DNA from: Nageia nagi
Taxonomy: Eukaryota; Pinophyta
Direction: 5' to 3'
Length of the DNA: 64,000 nucleotides
Assembly (NCBI GenBank): GCA_050084985.1
Contig: JBITNC010000001.1
Location: forward strand, 166,842,001 to 166,906,000
This document shows positions 21,105 to 34,628 of the stretch, in pieces; the first letter of the stretch is position 1, and each line of letters opens with the position of its first letter. The position numbers were made by a program, and so were the translations under genes. The notes beneath the pieces are model-generated. The model did not search any database. It was not told the DNA's origin and saw only the letters and a program-made list of their open reading frames with translations.

Positions 21105-24100
21105 TGAGTCATTCATCATTTTACCTCCCCTCTGTCCATTACCAAGAAACTTAAGGGGGTGGGTGTAATGCATCCACTTATTCTATACATGCAAAATCCT
21201 AAATTTCATACCTAAAGTTTTTATTTATTTATTTAGTTTAAACACTTGAAAGATATAGGAATAGATTCAAGTGATTGACATGAGCTTTTCAATGTTGTTA
21301 GCTAGTCAGCATCCACATGGTAAGATTGAATAAAGTTTGGATTATCCAACCCTAATTACATGTCTTATGGTGTTAAATATATAACTCTCATCCCATTGAG
21401 GAGACACCGTAAATGTGATCCCACCATTTCCACTTCTCAAAATGTGTAGCAAATATTTTAGACACAATATAGTGGTTTCCTACTTTTGTCCCATATCACT
21501 TAAGAGAATGTACATTCAGTAGGTTACACATCTTCACCTAATGATAACCCTCTAACTTAGAGGATTAGATAGTTTTTCCTAGGCAAACTTCCTTATGAGT
21601 AGGAAATGTTATTACCTATGGAACAGTCATCATTCTCCTATGTGCTTAAATACTAGTATGACTATTAAATTACCTTCACTCAATAATTGTAGTTTTATTA
21701 ACTGATATCCTCATCTAACACCTTGTTGAGGATATGAGATACTAACCTACCATATTTTTCATCTAGGATCACCATGGAATCTAGCATCCCTATGCCCATA
21801 TCTTGGGAAGCCATGGGTATCAAAAATAATACCCTTGAGTGGTTTATATATTCTAATTAATTTTATATAAGATTATAAAAGAAAAACCATCCATGACCTA
21901 ATGATACCATATCATATGTATAAAGACTAGAAAAACTTATTTAGGAAGTCACAAAAAATTAGTAGCTCCATAAATATCTAATATGCATGGTACTACATAA
22001 TTAATACCACTTTATAAAAGTCCTCATACTAGTATTTAGTAATGTGTCTTGAGATGACATTAAAGTTAGCTATTGCTATAAAGGAAGTGTGATGTAAAGT
22101 GGTCCATACTCAAGAAATATTCTTTTGGAATGTCATTTAGTGAGGGAGGTTCAACTAATGCATATTCTATGCCATTTTCCTTCATTATAAAATCTATCCA
22201 AAAGTCTCTTTATGGTCAAAACAATTCCTTAGGGTTTTCCTTCTAAGCCTTCATTTCATGTCAATTGTTTTACCTTGTTTGACTATCCAAGTATTCCCAA
22301 GTGTTCCCATAGGATTTCAAATTATCCCATTAGTTCCCAGTTGATCCCATTCATTTCCATTTTGATCCCAAAGATCCTTAACATTTCTTAATTTATTCCA
22401 AACCTCAATTTGAATCCATAATACTAAGTTGGGATTTTTTTTCAATTCATTGGGGTTTATTAGGGTTTTGACCTTATCAATCTCCTAAATTTAAATACCT
22501 TTGTAAACACATTTGGTCAATAATATTTTTTGTTTTACATTAAATCAAATGATCTTGTTATAGTCACACACTATATTAATTTCATATTAGATGTCATGAA
22601 AATTCAATGGTATTATTTAACCCTATTCAATTGCAACATGCGTCCATTAATGTAGGAGCAAAGTAAGAGGAATAAGAATCATTGAATTAACAAGATACAT
22701 CTATTTTTTAACTATAGAGTATCAACTAAAGAATCTCATAAAAACATCCATCCATTAATGAAACTTCATGAAACTACCTTTCATTAAATATTACAACCGC
22801 ATGTTAATACAAGGGGAGCGATAATAATTACAAATGATCTTAAGATAAAAATATGAGTGTAACATCATTAAAGCATAAATAGGTCCTATTTACAAGTCAT
22901 GCCATAGGAAATTTTCATTAAGACATATTTTTGTATTCCAATTCTTCTTTAAACAATGTGAGTCTTAAGACCATATGGGATCTACACTCATGAGAGAGAA
23001 ACAACAATTCTCTATCTGTATTTCTTTATTTTATGTAACAATAGTAGGGTTAACTTCATTAAGAGTGTAAGTATCATTCCATTTTTTTATGAAATCATTA
23101 GTTATCCTTAAACCCATATTACTTGACATTTATTATTAACTACCCTTATATAGAATTATTATTGGATTTCCTACATTAATATTTAAAACATAAAAAAAAT
23201 ACTAAAGAGTGGAATATACCCATCTAGTTATACCTTCAAGATTTTCAAGAAGTTTTTACCAAACTTGTATTCCATCAAATTTGTTACATAAATATATTAA
23301 ATACATTAAATAAGGATAACCCTTATCACTCATAAGAGGATCCCTTACAATTTTAAAACTAATAATTACATGAAAATGAATTCAAAGCTTGATCTCGATC
23401 TTTATTTTCTAGCATAGATCCTTCTTTGATCTCTTGATATAAAATCTTTTTCGTCTTTGAGCTTCTTTCCAAGAATCGATGTAGATTGGGTCAAATACTA
23501 AGGAAGTGAAGAGTTTGAGGATCATGATAACCCTTTTGCAAATTTATGACCTTAATGCAAAATGACTTTATTTATATCATGCAAAAATAATATTCATAAA
23601 GACCTCAAAAGGCTTTAAGGTTCTTTTGAGGAATACCTCCCTTGCTTGGTCAAATTTAAAATCTAATCGATACATAATAATCCTTCTAAAAGAAATATCA
23701 TTATTAATACTACACATCTTTCAATATTAGTTTATTTTCAACTATGATTATAGTTCAATGATATATGCTATTGATTTTACTTAATAAATACTTAGTTGTA
23801 TTTCCTTTATTAAAAATTTTTTGAATAAAAAAGAACCTTACCTTTATTTAAAATTTAATGAAACATAAAATTTACTATCAGATATGGAGCATGCAATCAA
23901 TTAAAATATTTAAAAAGAAACTAGTCACTTTCCTCCCTTATGTTTTTGTATGAGACAACTTATCTAGGCAGATTGTGTATGCCAATCATATTAGTTTTCA
24001 ATGGTATTTAAGAAACATTTGGAGGAGCTCAAAACTCAGCAACATACATGGCATTTGTAGGCCCAACAAGTCCCTTATGGAAGTTTGGAAATATTTTATT

Positions 24101-26371
24101 TTTATTACCTCAATGTTTTAACAATACATCTATTCCATAATAATCTTTACAAGGCTTCTCATAGATAAATTACGTAGTATCCCTATGGAATACAACATAG
24201 GGCTCTTATTTGCAGAGATGTGATGTTGAATTCTAATATATTAAAAACATTGAGAATCTATTTGTGAAGGAAAAAGTAGGCCTAGTGAGTTCATTTGGAT
24301 GTTTGAAAACATACAAACAAACACAATAACTACATTACTAATCTTCCCAAGTGTTGGAATTCAAAGAACAAAGTTAAAAAGGGTTTTCATATATTTTTTC
24401 TCAAGCATAACTATAAATAGAAAATGTAGAGAAATTGGAGAAGGATTCATATGCCTCTCAGTGCTATTAACAAGGATAGACACATAGAGAAAGGATAATA
24501 ATCTAGCAAGGGTTCAAGAATTAAATTTTTTTATGGCATAAGAGACTTCCAAATTAAACACAAAGGTGAGTTAGAATCTATTCTATTGCATTCAGATCTA
24601 TGAAAGGGACAACATAGGTATTTCAAAATGTTTTCCTCATTGTATATAATCCTAAATGTTTGATTAGTCTTTAGTAACATTTTGAATCTATGCTTCCACT
24701 ATAGTTTACTTTATTTCCTAAAAGGATTTGAATGGGAAACAACCTTGAAGAACATTATCCTTTTGTATGAGGCATGTAATAGAACATAGTTCTCTATGAC
24801 ACCACTCAAAATAAACTATATAATTCCACTATCCTCTTGTTTACTATGCCATCCATGGATTATAAAAAAGAAAAGAATAATAATTGATATAAAAATGTAT
24901 GTTCTCGAGAGATAAGGAAGGTTTGGATTCCTTGCTATGCGAAACCTCTCATGAATGACATGGCATCAAGTGCATAGAAACTTGTATTTTCAACCAATAA
25001 AGTAATAGATATACATTATTCAATCATTGTACTTATTTCCAGTAGGATTTAAATGAAATTTAGTACTTTATTTCTCATTCCAAGATAAAAGTATGAAATT
25101 CACATGCAAAATAATAAAATCACTTTTCAAGGAAAATAATACTATTAATATTCATTAGCTTCATTAATATTTATTCTTAAACTCTATTCCTTTTTCTCAA
25201 CATATCCAATAATTTCAAAGAATCTTATCATATCTAGCCATTAACTAAATGAAGAGGAGAAAAATAAACTACACTTCTTTACTTTTAAGAGAAAAGACAA
25301 GGTACCAACCATCACATGCAATATATCATACAAATAACATGTCCTTTTCAAATTAACAAGAATTTTATCAAATAATCTTTCCATACCACAAACCAAGTAA
25401 GACTACTTTAACTAAGCATTTTAGCTTTATTGTATAAAATGCAAAAGAATGCACCTAGACTTGGAGAGGGAGAGACATTTTTTTTCTTCATGTAACTCTA
25501 CATCCAAAGCTTGAAAATAAAACTAATGAGATATTATATAGGTGTTTTCCTAATGTTCTACCCCTCCTATTTATAGCCAAGGAGGTTCTAGTATGTTGAA
25601 ATGAACGTCTCCTTATGCCTTCAATAATTTTTTGGGGTAGGTTTGATTAAAGTTGTTGATAATTGTAGTGGTATTAAATACTATGCTTTTTTTTATTAAC
25701 TAAAAAATTAGTGCCAACTATTACCCATAACTAATACAAGGAACCAAAATAGGTAGGGTCATAACTTAATTATTTTCATCAACTATTAAATATCTTGTAA
25801 CATCACAAAGTGACCGTAGTCCTTTCCAATTATATTATTTTAATTTTTACTTACTAATAACTATAAGTAAAAATTAAAATTCAAAATAAGAGAATATTCC
25901 TTGCCCTCCATATTTGAATTTAAATTGAGAAAATTCATAATAGAAAATCAACCACATATCTTACCTATGATGGTCGCCTCAATCTACAAGATAATTATTA
26001 ATCCACACACATCCATAAAAATACATTCATCATGAAAATTGACATTTATGACTAATTATTCTACCATGAAACTATATGATTTACGATGGCCATTAGGGTT
26101 TTTCAACAAATGAATGCAAATCATTTCTTCACTCTTACCCTTTTATTCTTATCACAAATTCACCTTTGGTTCCTTGGGTCTTTTCCACACTTTCCATCTT
26201 GGTTTAACCTATGACCTATGTCAAAACATTTTGAAAACAACATCAAACTAATACAAATAAGGCATATCACTATTCCAAACTCATCATCACATAGCTTAAT
26301 TCAAATTGAATCTCATTACGACCTTGATAGTATTTGAGTCTTAATAGTGTAATTGGATGGGTTATTATAGT
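21105..26371. other. Unclassified 5.2-kb insertion in the right LTR of element A
   Basis: This block has no counterpart in the left LTR, which runs straight across the site. I found no retroelement domain on either strand, no clear terminal inverted repeat, no internal LTR pair and no clean target duplication. Possible termini resemble GGTGGCTTG and GTGGGGTTG. The longest open frame is 63 codons. A degenerate short-period TCCCAT-rich tract lies at 22270-22400. It may be a non-autonomous or very old element. Alternatively the left LTR suffered a deletion, which is less likely because the interruption would make the LTR over 8 kb. Confidence 0.5.
22270..22400 (+). repeat. Degenerate TTCCCAT/ATCCCAT short-period tract
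   Basis: Words of about 10-11 bases, such as ATTCCCAAG, GTTCCCATAG, TATCCCATTAG, TTCCCAGTTG and ATCCCATTC, follow one another around 22288-22370. The period is irregular and the copies are diverged. This could be a decayed minisatellite or a compositional accident. Confidence 0.35.
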
Positions 26372-27819
26372 GGGGTTGAGAAAACTAGCCATGTTATGCC
26401 ACTCCCTTTGATCCCTTAACACCCTAAACATAGGGTCTACAATTATACTAAGTTGAGCCATAAAAATTTAAAAACTTAATACTCTATTTTTTAAAAATTT
26501 CAACATAATAATTTAAAATATAATTATAATACATATAACAAATTTAGTAAATTAAAAATAAAAGTACATAATTTGATTACTAGTTACATTAATTTATTTT
26601 TCAACAATTCAATAGATTCACATAATTATTTTTTAACTCTTCTCATATTTGCAATTAAAAAATTTAAAGAAGATCCAAACTTTATGAATGTAAAAATTCT
26701 ACAATAAGCAATTTTTACACAAATTTATTGGTTTTCTCTTTCAAAAGTAGAATAATTAGAAACCCCTTTTGCATTTCAAATCAATGAATCCAAATATGAA
26801 CTTTTTTGGAAAGTAAATGAAACTAGATTGTAATAAAACATAATGCCTCCTATTGATTTAATAATCTAGATTTCATTCCCAAATTGGATCATCAAACTAA
26901 ATATGCACACAAATTTACAATATATTTCTTTTAGAATAAAATTCAAAGAAATTTAAGAAGAAAACATATATTTTCTTTTCCAATGAAAATAAATGCATGA
27001 CTTAGAGAGCACTATTATTTTGTAAATAGAAACTCTTTTGCAATTATTTCCTTCTTTCCACCCCATAATGTAATCCAATTCTAAATCTAAAATGAGATAG
27101 CAACAATAATTCTAAAAATTTCAAACAAACCAACGTAAAAAGGATGAACCACAATAGTTGCAGAAAATTATTAAGGTTGCAGTTTCAAAAATAACCATCA
27201 AAACCCACAGGAGCATAAAACTAAAACAACTATTTTAAATATAGATTTTGATATTTATCTAAAAACCTAATTTTTTGGATAAATATAAATATATAGTATA
27301 TTATAGATACTTAATTTATTTTTTCTTCCAACTTTCAAAATAATTAAATATCTAATAAATACAATACATGTAGATATTAAATATGCTATATATTCATTTA
27401 CAATAATTATTTTTGTAGATCCAAAGTAAATAACTAAAACAATGGTAAAACATTTTTCACAAACACACATTGCCATGTATCAAAAGGGAAAAATATAGCT
27501 CTTTTCTATTAAGGCAATCTCTTCACTCTTTATCACACACAAACATAATAAAATGATGCATTCATATTTCCTTTATGGGTTGAGGCATCATTGTCATGTC
27601 CACTTTACATCCAATCAAGGGACCCACTCACTTGAGCATATGTTCCTATAAATACATAAATTCCAAGTAGTATTAAATGCACCAAAATATATATAATAAA
27701 CATTCATAATAAGGAAAGAACATAGAGACAAATGATCTCATAAGAATACTTTAAACACAAAGATACTTATCACAACATTATTCCAAATGTATAAAATAAT
27801 TTTAAGGGGAGGGTCACCA
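26372..27819 (-). repeat. Right (5') LTR of element A, second part
   Basis: Similarity to the left LTR resumes at about 26372 (corresponding to 5316) and continues to the terminus GGGTCACCA at 27819. Shared landmarks include the block ATTATACTAAGTTGAGCCAT and the terminal TTAAGGGGAGGG. Confidence 0.8.
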
Positions 27820-27837
27820 CACTATTTATTATCTTAA

Positions 27838-28850
27838 TACTCTCATATTTTACTAGACTTGTATGGCTACATACATATAAAAACACTAATAAATATGATA
27901 AGATCTAGACCTAAGTCCAAGTGTTTCAATTATTCAAATAGTTTGATGCATTCCTTTCTATAACCATTTCTTATATATCTTGTAATAATTGCACTCCATG
28001 AAATCATTCATTAATAATACATCTTGTGGAATAAATTTCTTACTATACTTCCTTTCCACCATAATAAGAAATTGGCAATTGCTTTAGGGCTATTAAAAAT
28101 ATCCTCTCACATAACCATTCAAGTTATGAAGAACCTTTGACCATGTGGTGACTTCCACCTTGTAAAATATTTTATGTAATAAAATATGATTACATTTTAT
28201 CTAGTTATAATTCATGAATTCTATAGGAAACCAAGAAAACAAGTCCATGCTAAAGGTGTTTTTGCATACTATTTCTAATTTTATTTTTTCATAATGCCTA
28301 TTTTCAAAAAAACCCTTCATATCTTAGTGCTCCAACATTCTACATTCATGTATATCAAAGTTGTTATCATAATTGCATATGAAGACAACCTACATGTAAT
28401 AACCATTCATGGATTTAAAGTATTAATAGACTTATTTTACTATACTTGCATGGGTACATAAAAATAATAGTCTAATAAATGTAACATATTATATATTAAT
28501 GTTGATATATTCCATTTATTCAAATAGTTTGATGGCTTTCTTCCAACAATACTTCCTTTCATATCCTACAATAATTGTAGTCCATGAAATTATTTGCTCA
28601 TAAAACATCTTATCAAATAAAACCCTTACCATATTAATTATACTACATTTTGCATACATATCTATTAGGGTTATTCTTATAATTACATATGAAAGAAACT
28701 TAAATCTAGGAATAATTCATGGATTTGAAGTATTGATAACCTTTTTTCATTATAGATTCATGGTTGTATGTAAATAATATAATAGTCAATGTAACATTAT
28801 CTAGATTAATATCCAATATGTAGATAATACATCGATAAATGGGTATATAT
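27838..28850 (+). repeat. Tandem array of three diverged units
   Basis: Units start near 27838, 28426 and 28736. Each opens with a CTTGTATGG/CTTGCATGG-like block, followed in the first two by TTCAAATAGTTTGATG. Each unit ends with a block containing ATTCATGGATTT-AAGTATT. The unit lengths differ (about 590, 310 and over 110 bases), so internal parts have been lost. A further single copy lies at 1795-1915. No coding potential was seen. Confidence 0.6.
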
Positions 28851-29028
28851 TTAACAAATAAAAAATTACACTTTTCAAGAACTTGATGGCCTTTTTACAT
28901 GATTTAATGATTTTCTATGATAGAAAAATGAGGTATGAATGGATCAAGTTTCTAGTATAATTTCAATATGAAAATAATATCATAGAAATTGAAGACTTCA
29001 ACATCAACAAACTTATGCTAATAGGTTG

Positions 29029-29787
29029 TGTAGATAAGAAATTGTGATTTAGAGTAATAAAATACATTAAATACAAATCTATAATATAATGTGCAAATCA
29101 ATTATCAAGGCTATTTGAATAAAAATAAGAAATTATGCACCTAACATGAGAAGTAAGAAATCCTCAAGATATTGCATTATTATGCAAGGAATTTGATAGA
29201 ATTTGGGATGAAGCAAGAAGGATATTTGAATAACCTAGATCAATGCTTGACATCCTCCAAATCTATAGCTCTAAATCACAAAGAAGCATCATATGGTTAT
29301 CATATCAGTAGTCTCCTTCACTCTATGGATGTTGTGGGATTCGCAATATAAAAGCATGTAATAGATATATAATATAATATAAAGCTTAGAGTATAACAAG
29401 TTCTTAGATAGGTAGCATCAAAAGACATTGTTGTATAGTGTAGCCAATGTATGGGAAACCACCTATCAAAGAAATTTGATAGGGGTTATTATGTTGTATT
29501 CCTCCTTTTATAACTACAAGGAAATAAAAGAGAGTGAGTGATAACATGGAATAATAATAATATTTTCCATAGAATTATAGAATAAGATGCAATATTAGTG
29601 ACATTCTCAAGATAATTCTATATATAAACATGATTAAGAGATATTATCCTTGATAAGCATATGTTTAGTATCTAATTAGCACATTAGTATTGATATTATA
29701 GATATTTGTATGATTTAAATAATATATAGCTTATATAATCAAATTATGATTTATTAATAAATAATAAATTAGTTTTAGGTGTGTACA
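29029..29787 (-). repeat. Left LTR of element D (759 bp)
   Basis: It begins TGTAGATAAG and ends GGTGTGTACA. It matches 32947-33705 along its whole length, for example TCTCCTTCACTCTATGGATG, AAACCACCTATCA and AGGGGTTATTATGTTGTAT. Terminal TGTAGA / TGTACA give short inverted ends. Confidence 0.8.
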
Positions 29788-29802
29788 TTTTCCCTTCTTT
29801 AG
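29788..29802 (-). other. Polypurine tract candidate of element D
   Basis: The minus strand reads CTAAAGAAGGGAAAA immediately before the LTR end TGTACACACC. It is purine-rich and in the right position. No comparable tract precedes the other LTR on the plus strand, which favours minus orientation. Confidence 0.55.
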
Positions 29803-31737
29803 ATATGTAATGAAAAGAATTAAAATTACATAATCCAAAGGATGAAACAAAAGCATAAATTTTTTTTTAACTAAATTTAAAGAGTACTTCTCTAAATGGT
29901 TTATGGATTTCACCAACTTATTACCTCCTCCATGCCCCCTTTTTGACTTGGTTTCCCAAGAAAAATCCATGGATGGGAAAACTATGACAAAAATAGATTG
30001 TAATAGATAACTTGCAAACTATAAAAGAACATACCCATATAGATCATATCTTACAAAAAAATATAAAATTTTAAAATCAAAGATATAATAGAACTTGATT
30101 ATGATAATATAAAATTTTACCTATACATCCACAAGAAAATGGGTGCTTTTTACTCCAAAGCATTAGGGGTATTTGATGCTAGAACACATGGTTGTATGGA
30201 TGTTTTATGCACTAAAAGATACAAAAAGTGGCATGTGAATCTTTTATTGATTAAAATATACCAAAAATATCTACATGGATCTTTTCAACATCAAAAAATA
30301 CCAAAAATGACTACATGATCTATGAGTTTAAATAGAATCATACTCATAGAAGTTCCATGGCTTCTAAAAACATCATGAGTAGAACATGTATTGTATTTGA
30401 AATATAATCACGAAGAAATTACATGCTAGATATAAGAAAAAATCCATATTTTCAAATTAAATAGTGGTATTAGCTTTTTAGATACATAATTTTTGAGAAA
30501 TATATTGATCTACATGATGTGAATGCCATGATTTCATTCTATGCACAACACAAACACCCTTAATTTTGTATGATTTTCAAGAATAATATTTTATAATTTT
30601 CTTATAACTTATAAATATATAAAATAAGAAAGTTTAAGATGGTATACTATACTTGCACTTACCTATGTGCCCCTAAAATGGGTTACTTTAAATTGATTTA
30701 CATGACATGGGTACCATGAATACTAAATTGTTATGATGTGGATGCCCCTTTGATTGATAATATGAACCATGATTTTTGAAATCCTAAATAATATGATACT
30801 AAATTCTTGCTCTATTTTTTTTTTTTTTTTTTAATTTTAAACTCTAAATTTTTCATTTTGACTCTGATATGTGACTTCTTTCCTACTCCCAACTGAAACT
30901 AAAGCTACCCTTAGTTGAATTATTTCTAACTTTGAATCTTCCCCCAAATGAAACTACCCCCAATTAATACTAAATATATCATATTATGATTCTAATTCAT
31001 GTACATATCCTTATATTGAACCTTCTTTTATTTTTGATTTTTTAGTTTTTTTTGCAAGCTCATGGATACCATTAGTTTTTAGATTTTTTATGAGATGTAA
31101 TAATTAGACACAAGACTAATCTAGATATGAAATATTTACATGGAAAATTTGGTAATTTTAATGGAATCTATAAAAAAACTTAATTAAAGAAGAAGACTTG
31201 ATGAAATGATGAGGATGAAAAGATATAAAAATAAAAGAAGCAATAGAAAGTGATTTAGAAGTGCATTCTAATATAAAGTGCAAGCTTATATGAGATGCAT
31301 TATATCTTATATTAATGCAATCTTTTTTTAACACATTATAATGTTTTATTTTTATGAGCATTTATTATTAATTTCTTAATCCAATTATTTGTTTTAATTA
31401 ATATAATTTGGTAAACTAAATACTTTTTACATGATTTGATATCATCCATAAAGTAATCAAGGAATTCCATTTTGATTTGATATTCCTCAGGGTACCAATA
31501 TACTTATTTTCTAAATTGTTGTAACTGAATATTGATTGGATCTAATTGAAATGAAATATGTTCATACTTGTTTGTAAGTTGATCATATTTTGCTATATTT
31601 TCTTTTTATTTATGAGATGGATCTATGGCATTGACGCTATGTTTGCAAATTTATATAGTACAAGCACCATTATGTTTTAAGATATATTGACCTTAATTTG
31701 TACTGATTAATCTATTTTTACTAGAATAGTGATGTTC

Positions 31738-32190
31738 CTAATTTTCATGACTACTTAAGGAATATTTTCTTTGATTTAACTGCATACAATGATTTTTTAT
31801 ACAAGGTTTTTCTAATAATAACTCTAGTTCCAATTTGAAATATCCACCATTCACATATTCATGATATTTCTTAGCTAGCTCTAGATCTATGTTAATGCCT
31901 AATAACAAAGAATGATTGAATAACATATGCTATTTGATTTTATTTAATTGACTCTCAAATATTAATTTTTCTAATGCAATATCATACACTTCATATTTAT
32001 CCATAGTATCATTTATATATGGCTCATAATTTATATCACTAGTATAATCATCATCATCAATATTAGAATCATTATCACATTAATGATTATCTATGGGTGT
32101 CATATCATTATATTTGAGCATTTCTATATCTTGATTCACTCTAGGTATTTCTTATTTTGCAAGAAATCCAAATGTCCCACCTAGTATATT
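31738..32190 (-). pseudogene. Degenerate acidic frame in element D, possibly gag-derived
   Basis: The minus strand from about 32190 reads through a few stops in one frame. An Asp-rich stretch (DNDSNIDDDDYTSDINYEPY) is followed by KYEVYDIALEKLIFESQL. The open stretch 31738-31926 (62 codons) then includes INIDLELAKKYHEYV and LELELLLEKPC. Continuity over about 140 codons suggests former coding. I do not recognise the protein, and a gag-like origin is only a guess from position. Confidence 0.35.
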
Positions 32191-32946
32191 GTATAATCTA
32201 TAAAAGAACCTCTTGAAGCCAAATAAAATTCAAGATCTAGAATTTGCTAGAAAATAAAAGAAATATGAAGATATGTGTAACTTTATAATATAAAAATAAA
32301 AAATAAGTTGATAGCATGTATACCTATGATGTGGGACAAATTTTATGACACTATAATTTCTAAAATTCAAGAAAATAATCTTAAAAATATATTGTTTTAT
32401 GCAAAAATGTTTTATTTGAAAATTGAAAAAGTCTATAAATCTTAATAAAAATGCATGCAATAAATTCAAATTAATATCAAAAAGTTGTCTACTATAATAA
32501 CCTATGATTTTGGTATGTTTTTATCATGAAACAAGTCACCAAATAATTGCAAAATAATTTCAAAATTTAGGATTTTTGAATGTGATGTTTTTTGCAAAAA
32601 ATATCTCAAAATTAACCAAAATATACAAATATAGGCTTATAAAAATTATAAACATTTTCCAATTATATTTATCTATTATTTGGAAAAACATTTCTAATGC
32701 TAGATCTCACCAAATTGAATAAAATGATCCCTAAAATCTAGTTTTTTACTAGAAAATATTTTTCTAAAAAATAAAATTTTCTTAATTTTTTTAATGATTT
32801 TTAAGTAATAAAATTTTCTAAATTTGTGAAAAAATTTAAATGAAAAATAAAATAAACTCAAGGATTTTCAAAGAAAGACTACACAAAAAAATGATGCCCT
32901 AAAATAAAGATTCTAAGGTTTGTAAGATCATTTGAGTTCACTAATA

Positions 32947-33705
32947 TGTAGATACTAAATTATGATTTACAATAATAAAATATAGTAAATACAAATATAC
33001 AATATAATGTACAAATCACTTATCAAGGCTACCTAAATAAAACTAAGAAAGTGTGTAGCTAATATGGGAAGTAAGACACCCTCAAAATATGGCATGATAT
33101 GTAGAGAATTGGATCAAATTTGGGATAAATCATTAAGGATATTCAAATGACCCAAAAAAATGCTTAACATTATCCAAATTTGTAGCTTTTGATCATAAAA
33201 AAGCATAGCATGGCCACCATGTCAGTGTTCTCCTTCACTTTGTGGATGTTATGAGATTCATAGTATGAAAGCATGTAACAAAGATAGAATGTAATATAAA
33301 GCTCAAAGCATAATAAATTCTCATATATGTGGTATTAAGAGACACCATTGTGTAGTGTAGTTGATGTATAGAAAACCACCTATTAGAGAAATCAGATAGG
33401 GGTTATTGTGTTGTATGCCTCCTTTCATAGCTGCAAGGATATAAAAGAGAGTGAGAGCCAACTGTGGAATAATAATAGTCATTTTGATATAATTATATAA
33501 GAACTTGCAATACTAATGATATTTTCAAGATAATTCAAGATATAAATATGATTAAGATATATTAGCCTTGATTAGCACATGTTTAGCATTTAATTAGCAT
33601 ATTAGTCTTGATATTATAGATATTCACATGATTTAAATAATATATGTATTAGATAAGTAAAATATGATTTCTTAATAAATAATAAATCATTTTTAGATGT
33701 CTACA
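32947..33705 (-). repeat. Right LTR of element D (759 bp)
   Basis: It begins TGTAGATACT and ends GATGTCTACA, and aligns with the left LTR over its full length with many substitutions. A TATA-like GGATATAAAAGAGAG is present near 33426-33440 on the plus strand. The adjoining interior on the minus strand shows no canonical TGG primer site. Confidence 0.8.
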
Positions 33706-33710
33706 GGTTA

Positions 33711-34628
33711 GTTATCTTACTTTCAAGAATACTTACTAGTGTAGTGATAATCAAACCAACATATAGAATGCTTTCTAGTGATATGTAAAATGCTATCTCT
33801 CCATTAGATATCCTAAGGTAAAACCTATATTACTTTCAAAAAATTAATACTAATTAGCAATTTATTGGAGTATCCATGTTCCATAAATAGTTGAAGGTAA
33901 ATAAAAAGGAAATAGCAATAATAAATAATGATGAAAATATATTTTGTATTAATATATCATATTATTACATAAGCATTATTTTTGTTTGGATATAATTGGC
34001 ATGAAAAGCTTCATAAATAACAATAGAGGTTAGTGGAGTTGATTTAATGCTTGCAAGCATGTGAATGTTTTACCATTGTTAAAGATGTATAAAAGTTCTT
34101 TATATATATATATATATAGCATTGGGTGTGTAAACTATGGGTGGTATTAGTATTTCAAAATATAGTAGAGGAGAAGGCTACCAAGAACATGAAGACAAAG
34201 AAGGTATTATAGAAATTTATTAGTATCATAAAAATATGGTGAGCCTTTGTGAATGTTGCTCTAATCCATTGTGAATAGTAGGAGAAGCACTCACAAAGGT
34301 GTTTTATCTATTTCTAGTATAAATTAAGCTCCAAAATTCAATATCCTAGAAATCTTCTTCCTCTATATCACTTTGAAAATCCTTTTCTATGATCCTAAAT
34401 ATTTCTTCTATGTAATATGTGTTTTTTGGTAGTATATTGAAGAAATTAAAACAAATTATTCAAATGTAGCTATTCATATATGCAGGTATCCAGTAATAAT
34501 GGTTTTTAATAAATAATATACATAATATAGTTCCTTTACATTTCATTCTTAAGGATTATCCATGAATGTACATGTCCTATTTTAAAGCTTAAAAAGTTGC
34601 ATATACAACCAAAATACATATATGCTGA
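33711..34628. other. Spacer between elements D and G
   Basis: AT-rich DNA with no gene found. A (TA)n microsatellite occupies about 34100-34118. The right end abuts the TG terminus of the left LTR of element G. Confidence 0.5.

Larger units (their letters stand above)
3666..27819 (-). mobile_element. Element A: Tekay/Del-like chromovirus with very long LTRs, nested insertions
   Basis: Two long direct repeats (3666-6736 and 19543-27819) bracket a minus-strand gypsy gag-pol. The primer site next to the right LTR and the polypurine tract next to the left LTR fix the minus orientation. The order from right to left is gag, protease, RT, RNase H, integrase. LTRs of about 3 kb and the integrase C-terminus wording suggest the Tekay/Del clade (inference). 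Insertions within it are a segment with a CACTA-like end, element B, and an unclassified 5.2-kb block in the right LTR. The flanking pentamers (CAATT left, CACTA right) do not form a clean target duplication. Confidence 0.85.
29029..33705 (-). mobile_element. Element D: pol-less LTR element (LARD-like), about 4.7 kb
   Basis: Two direct repeats of 759 bases each (29029-29787 and 32947-33705) flank a 3.16-kb interior. The flanking pentamers GGTTG (29024-29028) and GGTTA (33706-33710) differ at one base, as a target duplication would after drift. A purine tract on the minus strand beside the left LTR suggests minus orientation. No protease, RT or integrase could be read in the interior, only a degenerate acidic frame. 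This fits a large retrotransposon derivative; the helper family is unknown. Confidence 0.75.

Noticed and set aside
24299-24487. 62-codon frame inside the 5.2-kb insertion
   Set aside because: No conserved motif, and its length is within chance expectation.
3661-27824. CAATT and CACTA as a target duplication of element A
   Set aside because: Only three of five bases match; not better than chance in AT-rich DNA.
27838-28850. Tandem units as a CRISPR-like array
   Set aside because: Units are long, unequal and diverged, with no short repeats or spacers; the genome is eukaryotic.
34100-34118. (TA)n run as an origin or promoter element
   Set aside because: A plain microsatellite with no supporting context.
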